Of a stretch of DNA of 64,000 bases, positions 43,201 to 51,600 are shown piece by piece. The translations under genes and the position numbers were made by a program. The notes under the pieces are model-generated. The model searched no databases. It was not told where the DNA came from and was given only the letters and a program-made list of their open reading frames with translations. Position 1 is the first letter of the stretch. The number at the start of each line of letters is the position of its first letter. Source of the stretch: Prosthecobacter sp. (lineage in GTDB: Bacteria; Verrucomicrobiota; Verrucomicrobiia; Verrucomicrobiales; Verrucomicrobiaceae); NCBI RefSeq assembly GCF_034366625.1, contig NZ_JAXMIH010000006.1, forward strand, positions 682,001-746,000. Direction: 5' to 3'.

Positions 43201-45626
43201 ATCTCGGCGACCTTCGTGGTGCCATAAGCCCTGCCGCCAGCGCCCTCGGGATTGCTGCCGTCGTTGGTGTAATAGAGGAACATCTTGTAGCCGGCTCCAA
43301 CGCTGTTGGCCTTCGCCCACATCTCGTTGTTGGCGGCGTCGTATTGATTGCGTGCCGGGGTGATGTTGCCGACCGGCGCCGCAGGATCGTGGTAGAGGAA
43401 GGCGGCGGTGTCGGCGTCGATGAACTTGGCGGTGGTGCCATTCACAACGGTGCTGGTGGTGAAGGTTTCCGCGCCTGCGGAGCCGGTGGCGTTGCGTGCG
43501 GTATCTTTGGCAGCGAACAGCTCGGGATGAATGCGGCTGACGAATGCTGGCTGCTCGTAGCCATGAAAGGTGTCCGTGCTCACCGCCGGCGGATTGTCGC
43601 GTGAATCGCCGCCCGCGTGATTGATCGCGTTCAAATTGATGCCGCCGTCGAGTTTGAGCAGGATGTTTGCCGCCGAGCCGTCTGTGCGGGCGATGAAGCG
43701 CACGGCGGTGCCGTCGGTGATGCGCGGAATTTCCGCGCTGTAAGTGTAGTCGGTCAGATTCGTGTCTGGGAGCAGCACGGGACGCGAGGCTTCGGGCAGC
43801 GTGCCGCCGCTGAAGGCTTTGTCGCCATTCGAGCCGTCTTTGCGATTCACGGTGACGGTGACGGCGGTCACACCGTTTTGCGTGATGGTGATGGGACGAC
43901 CACCGAAGTTTTTCCACAGCTCGGACGGGTCGGGATTCTTCCAGGAGAAAAGGAAGTAGCCACCGGCGGGCACCACCGTGCCACCCAGCTCCTCCTTGAA
44001 CTTGTAGAAGCCGCCGCCATACCACGAGTAGTTGTACAAATAGGCTCCGGCGGGAAAGGCGCTGCCAAGACTGCCGCGCGCCTGACCGCTGGCATAGTTG
44101 TCATTGAGCATGACGAGCAGCGTGACACCGTTCTCATCGCTCATGGAAGGGTTCTCGCGCTTGTCGATGCGCTCCCACGCAACAAAGTCGCCATCGCTCC
44201 AGCGACCAACTTGATAACCGCGCGCGAACTGATCATGCACATAGAGCAGGTTGGGCACACGGCCATCGGCCCATTGGCCAAGGAAGGAAGTGTTGGCATG
44301 CCGTGGGAAGGCGCCGCCGCTTTCACCGAGAGTTTCGGCCTGATAGTTGCCATCGGTGTAAAGCAGGCCGAGGCCCTGGCGCAGGAAGTAGAAGGCGTGC
44401 TGCAACTCGCGACGTGCGGCGTAATCGTTGTCATGGCTCTGCGCGTGCATCACGCCCACATCCGCGCCGAAACCGCCGGAACCGGGCGCATCGAAGCCTT
44501 CGAGACCGCTGGAGGGATTGCCGAGTTTGCCGTTGAGCTGCTCGCGCAACACGTTGTCCACCAAACGCATGCCGGAGTCGATGTAAGGGCCGTAGGCGGG
44601 CGGTTCGCCGAGATGTTCGCCAAACAGCATGGCATCATCGCGGCCCGTTTCGGTGTTGAAGACGCTGTCGCGATGATTCGTGTCGCTGAAGCCGCGCGAG
44701 ATGTTGAACTGGCGCTGCACCTGACCGGTGTAGCCGTAATCGCTCGAATCTTTGTCCGCACCGAAGGTCGCGCCGAAAAAATCGGAGCGCACATGCTTCA
44801 CGGCGTCGAGCCGCAGACCGTCGCCTTTCGTGCGGTCGATGAGCCAGCGCGCGGCGCGGTTGAGGTAGTCTTCCACACGCTCGGAGTAGAAGGACGGATT
44901 CGCCTGGAGCAGCTCGGTGGTGATGCCGTTGCCGGGACCAAAGCCGACATACGTGCCGTTGGGCAGGTAGCAGTAGTGTTCCGGCCGCGCCAGATCGCGG
45001 ATGAACTTGATCTTGAGCGCCGTGCTGCCTTCGCTGCTGCCGAAATTCTGATTCGTGTCCCCCGGCTCCTGCGCGATGTCGATGAGATCGGCGAGACCGA
45101 GGTTCTGCACCTGCCAGGCATCATTCCACGAGCGCGTGTTGTCCCACTTGCGGTAGAAGCCGTCCTGCGTCTTGCGCAGATGAAAATCTTCCGGCACGAG
45201 GCCTGGATACAGATCCACCGGCGTCGTTTCATTGTAGCCCGGCACGTCGAACGCGCGGTGGTTCATGATGTTGTCGAAGTAGATGCGGATGCCGAAGCGG
45301 TGCGCGGTTTCGACGAGGCGAATCAGCTCCGCCTCCGTGCCGTAACGCGTTTTGATCGAGCCGCGCTGGTTTTTGGAACCCAGATCGAACGGATCCCACA
45401 TGTCATAGCCGACGGAGAGGCCGCCCGAGCCTTTGGTCGGCGGCGGCAGCCACAGCGCGGAGTAACCCGCCTCGGCCAGCTCGGGCATCTTGTTGGTGAT
45501 CTCCACCCAGCTCGTGTTGAAGTACTGCAGCATCGTTTCCGCGCGCAGCGACGGCGTCAGCACGCACAGCAGCGCCAGGAACCGGCAGAAACGATGGAGA
45601 GAGATGATCATGGTGGAAAGCTTCAT
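37272..45626 (-). CDS. Giant secreted GH13 alpha-glucanase with possible second GH57-like domain
   Basis: A 2784-residue protein, signal peptide 1-29. The N-terminal GH13 barrel has all four regions: YFDNIMNH (116-123), GLRLDAVKH with D274, LFGEHLGE with E337 and AQSHDND with D399. The middle (~600-1450) is beta-sandwich and TSP3-like, with many DxDxDGxxD calcium-binding-like motifs (DTDNDGIKDG, DTDGDGAVDGNG, DTDADGLTDG). At ~1500-1700 a CBM9/DOMON-like sandwich (DLIALDEYNGDG, LDIYVVIDFN) precedes a region (~1965-2500) resembling GH57 in order: MALHLTPTL near 2010, GGGVVHFVGTTYGDHI, then YPPEQVLRDE near 2098. The C-terminus has the shared module. The GH57 reading is inference. Overlaps both neighbours by 4 bases. 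Confidence 0.85.
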   Translation of the reverse strand: MKLSTMIISLHRFCRFLALLCVLTPSLRAETMLQYFNTSWVEITNKMPELAEAGYSALWLPPPTKGSGGLSVGYDMWDPFDLGSKNQRGSIKTRYGTEAELIRLVETAHRFGIRIYFDNIMNHRAFDVPGYNETTPVDLYPGLVPEDFHLRKTQDGFYRKWDNTRSWNDAWQVQNLGLADLIDIAQEPGDTNQNFGSSEGSTALKIKFIRDLARPEHYCYLPNGTYVGFGPGNGITTELLQANPSFYSERVEDYLNRAARWLIDRTKGDGLRLDAVKHVRSDFFGATFGADKDSSDYGYTGQVQRQFNISRGFSDTNHRDSVFNTETGRDDAMLFGEHLGEPPAYGPYIDSGMRLVDNVLREQLNGKLGNPSSGLEGFDAPGSGGFGADVGVMHAQSHDNDYAARRELQHAFYFLRQGLGLLYTDGNYQAETLGESGGAFPRHANTSFLGQWADGRVPNLLYVHDQFARGYQVGRWSDGDFVAWERIDKRENPSMSDENGVTLLVMLNDNYASGQARGSLGSAFPAGAYLYNYSWYGGGFYKFKEELGGTVVPAGGYFLFSWKNPDPSELWKNFGGRPITITQNGVTAVTVTVNRKDGSNGDKAFSGGTLPEASRPVLLPDTNLTDYTYSAEIPRITDGTAVRFIARTDGSAANILLKLDGGINLNAINHAGGDSRDNPPAVSTDTFHGYEQPAFVSRIHPELFAAKDTARNATGSAGAETFTTSTVVNGTTAKFIDADTAAFLYHDPAAPVGNITPARNQYDAANNEMWAKANSVGAGYKMFLYYTNDGSNPEGAGGRAYGTTKVAEMIYRHNDDGGASDWWSAVPLPVDFNTTSKYKIGIYKDAAPSWWPGNADAVTRKQKMLTTFETSVRDLTTTVIRPHADYGAEQTGLSEGMHVIRARAFLNRGGQASIYNTFTQSFYFDAQRPLGEIRFPETNGDTVGGSEYGGVVRTDSSVTEVWYNITDGDATNDDGITRSLSGNGGGYEPFTDSDRDGVRDAGEAFVDLDEDGTWDATLATSWVKATEVTPSLSFQALNPVYQKEWRLNYTNIPATGSATIQVRLRELSSAAYKDFALSDVAGHFTTLQRTVTTAGPDIRMFIAYPQNHGDLVGDGYVMKVYFTKSLADGLTTTQLRDRFTIRIGSNDDGGVLTAYSRDAYTINLNETDDCHALAFTLPNLYNDQPDYLHKIEVTHDRPTPTPDISTTRLVRFMPSQVPRISIDTPPDLDSDGKPFDIILPDVAAPTADQRRYTIRVATAADATSVTLTINNGPMDIAGESVVTTEGNTKFWDFTWQNMTQGEFRFTATVFAPGGENHDTRNARVFFRQVTPASATDPDDDDDGLLDGDEATATPLPNGYLVSPKPNPETWTNGEIHIYHAFGKSDPHNPDSDGDGLPDALEVGWRGPTIIGETFSDTGYGSPTVIGAGNGLFDWTDTNNNGVHDAGEASETWTDADLDLKYDFGTIPGVDTNGDGILNFIGDLDPPFYNTIDNLNNVPGVNTLSEGGDRAKQLRGSVTSPDDPDTDNDGIKDGVEDANRDGWLQGDGESLATNANPSLARTWPDGVRNPGEIWTETDPNNADTDGDGAVDGNGEDKDFNGSIAGDTNTNRIWESPEEWSESDPLKADTDADGLTDGWEARYNLDPLDNGTLSFRGVTALAVNGPNGDPDLDGFSNLQEITNGTSPRENNIVTPPPPGQIVIGPQTPVVAGGVSNNREFTDWAIGDLIALDEYNGDGTNNQGSDLYRAYDGFDSSRDLVAFYAHDGGSTGAGGDGNFYFRVDVQDLAAFAEDANLDIYVVIDFNSPANGESALPDGIDTRTNMKWEAVVACYATDSGAVYVDTPLSGHSTAFDENPTDFGVVRRTQADANGFKKSWFNSKLDAVEFSISRQALMDAGWLGDASTLNFQVYTTKDGSDIAGRGDIRDSIYDDNIASDYWRDQSTLAGAGSVLKAWFGPGGSNDRFKRVKVASLIHESRPLLAGSEVQALINNGAGAGWYRPLDVHEAYGVPMALHLTPTLGSAIQWAKVDPAVSKPWRDGPAFNARLDALVGGGVVHFVGTTYGDHIASYFPLSYTQTNFTDANTPMADLYHATPVTVYPPEQVLRDETYSDFAASGFSFSYAEQARHFEKWFGRSSALGNDGYRLNRIHGVKVFAISDQPSQFRFQNTDGGLNTSLRELLNRKARSATQDQVVILGSDWSDFTTKTSADGYDVNIAWMASRPWIQITTPEAIAAGEVDSNRNGTPDVWPFVERNAPTLPIVSKDFVHFATQENYDNWYFGQAGREESLNGKIFNIRPGVPLPAAFGQVGVSGLVDTAWTAATTLGISDPSFGRLARGAFHSAMWLTAFHDQPSANLAKFSTGDYIYPDTSFNNLAGFSKAAQSQFRWAKVYQRVSQWAASAATLANSVSTAAEDADLDGEDEYLLFNDRVFAMFERIGGRMTCAFVRDLVNGKVMQVVGNPHSYAGFETEEEGNVNVSGTQPGSYRTSGFKDWFATGVPDALAYVNNLYSVTTATNGFTFTSSDGKIAKTITLAARGNSLRAVFALTGGVTTLYQRHGLSPHLANLLTSGQTYLGSVSSLGGIVSLTNNAPDAVVRAYIRTSIPSWPSATYNGDAIDDDPVITFDTLNMRNQAQTQQIELTITDGDVFEFGLETGPTLSESTDGDALPDAWETANNLNAGDSGGINGDSGNPDGDAYTNLQEFILGNNPRAGDRYQPVPAKVVGGFELTFTTIPDRLYRVFYSDNLTSWNPLTADLLGTGSPITITDPTPPASRFYRVEVRLVNP

Positions 45627-48600
45627 GGCCGCACGACGCGAACACGTACGAAGCGGCGCGGTTCGCCCGGTGTGAGCGTGATGGTGGCGCGCATGGGCTG
45701 GAGCTGGCCGTTGGCGGCCCCATCGACAGCAGTGGTGATGCCGGTGGTGCTCCAGGTGTTGCCTTGCAGGTCGGTGCTGGATTCGACGATGAACTGAACA
45801 TCCAGGGCGCCGGTGTAGGTCTGATAGTTGAGGATCATTTGCGTGGGGGTGACTTGATTCAAGAGAGTGGGGCTGGTGTTGGTGCCCTTGGGTGCGGTGC
45901 CGAGGGCGTATTCGAGCAGGTTGGGCAGACCATCGCCGTCGAAGTCGGCAGTTTCGCCGCTGAGGGCGGGATTGGCCTGCTCGGCAGGGGTGAACTGGCT
46001 GGTGAACCAGGTGTCGTACGGCACGATGCTGGTGGCGAAGGCGTGGTGCGTGGGCGCGGATCGTTCGCTGGTCGTGGTGCCGCTGCTGTCCTGGTGGCGG
46101 GCACGGAGCTGATAAGCGGTGCTGCCGAGGAGCGTGGTGCGGGCCGCGTGGCTGTTTTCAAAAGCTCCGTCAGCGAGCGTGAGGTCGAGACGTTGCGCGC
46201 CGGTGCGATTGAGCGCGCTCCACACACGCTCGATGGTGCCGGTGGTGGTCCAGATTTCCCAATCGGTGGCGGCATGCGTTTGTGCGGAGTCGAGATCGAC
46301 AAAGGCACCGGTTTGCAGCGCCAAAGTGGCGGGGCTGACGAGTCCGGCACCGGTGGGCAGCGTGATGTCCGGCGTGCGCGGGCGGCGATTCGAGCCAAGC
46401 AGCGGCGCATAGAGCCGGGAGGCGGGAATGAGCTGCTCAACGCGGCTGGCGCTGCTCCAGAGCAGTTTCGCGACAGCATCGCCGCCGAGTTCGAGGAAGT
46501 GGACTTCGATGTCGTAGAACTGACCGGCGTTGAGGGTGATGGTGCCGGTGGTCTGGCCGGTGAAGGCACCGAAGTTGTCGATGATGAGCTGGCCGTTGAC
46601 GAACACGCGCGTGCCGTCATCGCTGTCGGTCTTGAAGGTGTAGGTCTCGGTGAACTCAGGTTTCACGCGGCCACGCCAGCGCGCGCAGAAGTTGTCGGTG
46701 CTGATCGCGCCATCGGGGCTGCCGCCGCCCCAGGAGAAATTGATGTCGTAGTCGGTGCGCGTGAAGGGCGTGGTGCCCTGGAAGGTCTGCGTGTTCGAGT
46801 AATACTCTGCCGCGAGGCCGTGCGCGGCGTCCATCGGGCTGGCGACGAAGTATTTCCAGTCGCTCCACGCGCTCCACTCGCTGTTTGCATCGGCGCTGCT
46901 GTCCTTGTGGCGGATGCGGATGCGGTACTTGGTGTCGTTGATGAGCGTGGTGCGGCCGGAGTGGCTGTTTTCAAAGGTGCCGGCGCTGAGCGTGACGTTG
47001 GTGAGCTGAGCACCGCTGCGATTCAGCGCGCTCCAGGCGCGCACGGAGCTGTCTTCATCCGTCCAGATTTCCCAATCGGTGCCGGCATGCGTGTGACCGG
47101 CGTCTTCGTCTTCAAAGGCACCGCCGAGCATCGGCACGGCGGAACTGCTCTGCGGTGCGCCGTTGGTGGAAGGCGTGATGAGCGCGGGCACACGCGGACG
47201 GTGATTGGCTCCGGGTGCGATGGCATACAGGCGCAGCGCGGGAACGACCTGCTCGGCCTGGCTGGCGCTGGACCACATGAGCTTCGCCATAGCGCCGAAG
47301 GCTCCTTCAAAGTACTGCATTTCGAGATCGTAATACTGACCGGCGATCAAGGTGATGGTGCCGCTGTGACGGGTGGGGCCTTGGAACTGCCATTTGTCGA
47401 TGAGAAGCTGGCCGTTCACCCACAAACGTGCGCCATCGTCGGTCTCGCTGGTGAAGGTGTAGGTCTCGGTGAACTGCGGTTTCACGCGCGCACGCCAGCG
47501 CACGCAGAAATTGTCCGCGCCCACGCCGCTGAACGGCTCGCCGCCGCCGTAGTTGAAGTCGATGTTCGTGTCCGTGCGTGAGAGCGGCGTGCCGGTGAGG
47601 CGGAAGGTGGCGTTGTTCGGATAATACTCGCCGAGAACGCCGCGCGGATCATCCGGCGGTGTGGTGGTGAAGCTGCGCACGGCCTGCGGGCTCCATTCCG
47701 TGGCGGCATCGGCGCTGCTGTCCCGATGACGCACGCGGAGCTGATAGGTCGTGTCATTGGCGAGCTGCGTCTGGCCGGTGAGCACGCCTTCAAAGGTGCC
47801 GCCGGGGAGCTGACGATAAAGCAAGGCGCCGCCGGTTTGATTCAGCGCACTCCACACACGCTCGATGGTGCCGGTGGTGCTCCAGATTTCCCAATCGGTG
47901 GCGGCATGTGTCTGCGCGGCATCCACATCCTGGAAGGCGGCGGTTTGCATCACCATCGTGATCGGATCGACGAGTTCGCCATCATTGGCGGGAATAATGA
48001 TGTCCGGCTGGCGCGGGCGATGATTGGCACCGGCGGTGGGATTGAACAGGCGATCACCAGGCACGAGTTCCTCCGGCTGACTGGCGCTGGACCACGACAG
48101 GCGTGCCACGGCGGCACCAAAGCCCTCAAAGTAGTTCATCTCGATGTCATAAACCTGTCCGGCGGTCAGCGTGATGGTGCCGGTGTAGGCGGGATTGGCG
48201 CCTTGATTGACCCAGCGGTCGATGACGAGCTGGCCGTTGATCCACAGGCGTGTACCGTCATCGGTGGCCGTCTTGAAGGTGTAAACTTCGCTGTACTGCG
48301 GCTTGATGCGTCCGCGCCAGCGGGCGCTGAACAAATCATTCGGAATACCGGTCATGGGAGCGCCGCCAGCCCAGTCGAACTGGATGTTGGCGTCGTTGCG
48401 TGTCACCGGCGTGCCGCTCATCGCCAGATTCGGCCAGTATTCGGCGCTGAGGCCCAGCGGACCATCAGGACTGACGGTGATTTGATTGAAGGAGCTGAAA
48501 CCGACCGCGCCCGTGCTGTCGGTGGCCTTGGCCATGACCTGATGCACGCCGGTAGGCACGCTGTTCCAGGTGAAGGCAAACGGCTCGGTGAAATCTTCGC

Positions 48601-51600
48601 CCACTTCGGTGAAGCCATCGAAGAACTCGACCTTGGTGATCGTCGCTCCGCCGTTCGTCGTGAAGGCAGTGGCGGTGAATTCAACGGTGCTGTTGAGGTA
48701 GTTCGTCGATTGATGCAGCGGCGCGGTCATGGCAACGCTCACCGCACCCTGCACGCCAGTGATGTCGATGTAGCAGAGCTTCGTGTTGGTTCCGCCCGCG
48801 CCTTGCGCGAGTGACAGTGTGCCATCGCTGATGGTGACAGTGCTGGTGGCTTCGATGTAGCGGCTGGTGGTGCTCGGCGTGCCGGTGAGGATCACATTGC
48901 CTTCGGCGGTGACGACATGGTTGCTGTCAGTCGTGGTCGGATCACCGGCGACGAGATGGACGCTGTAAGTGCCGTTGGGCAGCTCGATCTGCCACGAACG
49001 CGGCGCGGGCGCATCCGTGTGCTTCATGTGATTGAGTGTGTCGTAGCGCTGATCGGGAGAGGCGGCGTTGTTGCGGTCGCGGGCGAAGGCGGTGTTATCG
49101 ACATCCCAGCCGTAGCTGAAGCCGTTGTCGCGCAGGCCGTAAATCGAGCCGGTGTCGGCGATGTAACCTTCCGGCACCGGTGCGGAGGCGGTTTGGAAGT
49201 TCACATGCAATTCGAGGGGCAGGCCGTTGGCGAGCACGCTGACGTTGTCGAACAAGGCGGTGGCGGTCTGCGCATTGTTGTGCGCTGAAAGGGCGAGGCC
49301 GATGTAGATGCTCTGATTCATCGGCAGCACGATGGAACCGACCTGCTGCCACGCGCCATTGCTCGCGGCGATGAAGCCGGTGATCACATCACCCTGACGA
49401 CGGATGCGCACGAAGTAGGGCGCGAACTCGTTCGGCCCGTCCGTGTGCGCGGTCGCGCCATCGGTGGCGGTGCGGTATTGCAACTGCGAACCCTGGCCGC
49501 TGGTGAGCAGCATGAGCGCGTTTTTGGCACCGGCACCGAGGCTGTCGCGAATCATCACACCTGCCTTCGTGTAAGGATCGGTCGGCGTGATGGATTGCAC
49601 ACGCGCGATGATCTCGCCGTCGCCGTTGAGCGTTTGATACGCGAAGTGGAAGGCGTCGGCGTTGTTCCAGATGTCATCACCGCTGCCGGACATGATGAAG
49701 GTGTCGTTCAGCGTCGCGTAAGTGGCATCACCGGCGAAGCCAACACTGCCGACATCGGCGTGAAGCCACGGCGACGGCAGCGGATCGGCCGGCGGCTGCG
49801 AAACTTCGGCGATCCACTGCTCCAGCATGGCGATGGCGTCTTGATCGACGACATTTTTGGCCAGCGGCGGCATTTTGAAGTGCTCGGTGGCGGTGGCCAT
49901 GCGCAGGTACATGATCGAACGCTCCACGCTCTGCGGCGCGATGACCTTGGCGTTGTTCACGCCGAGATTTTGCTGCACGATGCCGTTCACGATGCTGGCG
50001 GAGCCGAGCGGCGTTTCGTAGCGCGCATCCCAGAACGCATGCACGCCGCCGGGGCGATGGCAGTGCGAGCAGTTGGAGTCGAGGTAGCCGCGCATGCGCT
50101 GCTCGGCCGAAGCGGTGTTGTCGGAGAGCGCGGCGAACTTGTCGTAGTTCGGGATGTCGCCTTCCACGAGCGGCGTGGTGAAGTAACCGGCGTGGTTCAT
50201 GGCCCGGAGCTGGTTGTCCGTGATGCCGCTGGCGAGGTAGTGGTAGTTGCTGTTGGATTGAGGGGTGTTCATGCCCAGCACGCCGCCTGAAACCTGCGTG
50301 TGGCAGGCGAGACAGTCCTGGCGGCCCGGGAAATACCACGGCTGCGTGCGGTTGATGTTGAAGTGGAAGCGCGCGGTCGAGGTGGCGGCGTTGCTGTGAC
50401 CGGTGACGGCCATGCCGAAGTAAACCGTGCCCGGCAGTGCCAGCGTGTGCGTGGCGTAGAGCGTCCAGTTCTTGCCGTCTTTCGCATGCCAGGCGGTGAA
50501 GACATCGCCCTGACGCTTCAGGCGCAGCCACGCATTCGGGTAGCGCACTTGCGGCTGCGGTGTGGCGGGATAGATCGCCGCAGAGCCACCGCCGGTCGTG
50601 TCACGATACTGGAACTCGTAGCCACCGGTGTTGTTGTTGCGCGCTTCATTGGTGGGGAACATCAGCGCCATGACATTGCGTGAGTTCGCGGCGAGGGATT
50701 CGCGCACCATGAGGCCGGCCTTGGTATAAAGATCAACGCGGTCGAGCGATTCCATGCGCGTGGCGATGTCGAAGTCGCCGGTCTTTTGCGAATGCACGAA
50801 GCGAAACTGGTCGCTGACGCCAAAGATGTCCGCGCCGCCACCGGAGACAGCGTAACCGCCATTGAACGGCGTGGTACTGCCCGCCACGCCGGGACTGCCG
50901 ATGTCCGTGCTGCTCAGCGTGCCGAGATCGACGCTGCCGATGATCGGAATGTCCTCCGTGATGCCGCTGGTGATCAAATCCGCGTCGGAATTGTCCGGCC
51001 GCCACTTGTAGGTCATGCCATAGACGTAACCGGCGTTGTCACGCACGAGGACGCGTGTTTCGAGGCGTTGTGCGACGGCAGGGTCGTTGTCATTGGTCGG
51101 CAGATCGAAGTGTTTGATGAACACCGAGCCTTCCGGGAAGCTCCACTCGCCTGCGGGCGTGAAATTGATCGTCTGCCCGGTGGGAATGCCGAACCAGCGG
51201 TACTTGTAAGCGCGGTCGCTCCACAACGGATTCACCGTTTTGAACTCGTTGTAGCCGGTGACGGGCTGGAGCGGGTTGTTGTTGCCGAAACTCGCTGGCG
51301 AGAGCAAGCCGGTCGCGGAAAGCGTCTGCGGCAGCGACGGCGGCGGTGCGCCGGTGCGCTGGAGTTTGTAGATGCGGCCGCTGTTCACGTCGCTGGACAT
51401 CTGCGTCATGTACAGCTCGCCATCCGCATCCACGCCGAAGCTGGAGACGCCGACGTAGTTGCCGCCGGAGACCGGGCCGACGCCGTTCGGAAACGTGGTC
51501 AAACCGACCTTGCCGGGCGGCATGGTGCTTTCATCGAGATACCAGATCGAGCCGCTGACGTTGTCGGCGAAGATATACTTGCCGCCGAGGTCGCTGGCGA

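Noticed and set aside
41298-45797. Very long plus-strand frames (e.g. 41298-43604, 43617-45797) opposite the GH13 giant
   Set aside because: They are mirror frames of a GC-rich, codon-biased gene and show no domain; the minus frame has full GH13 motifs.
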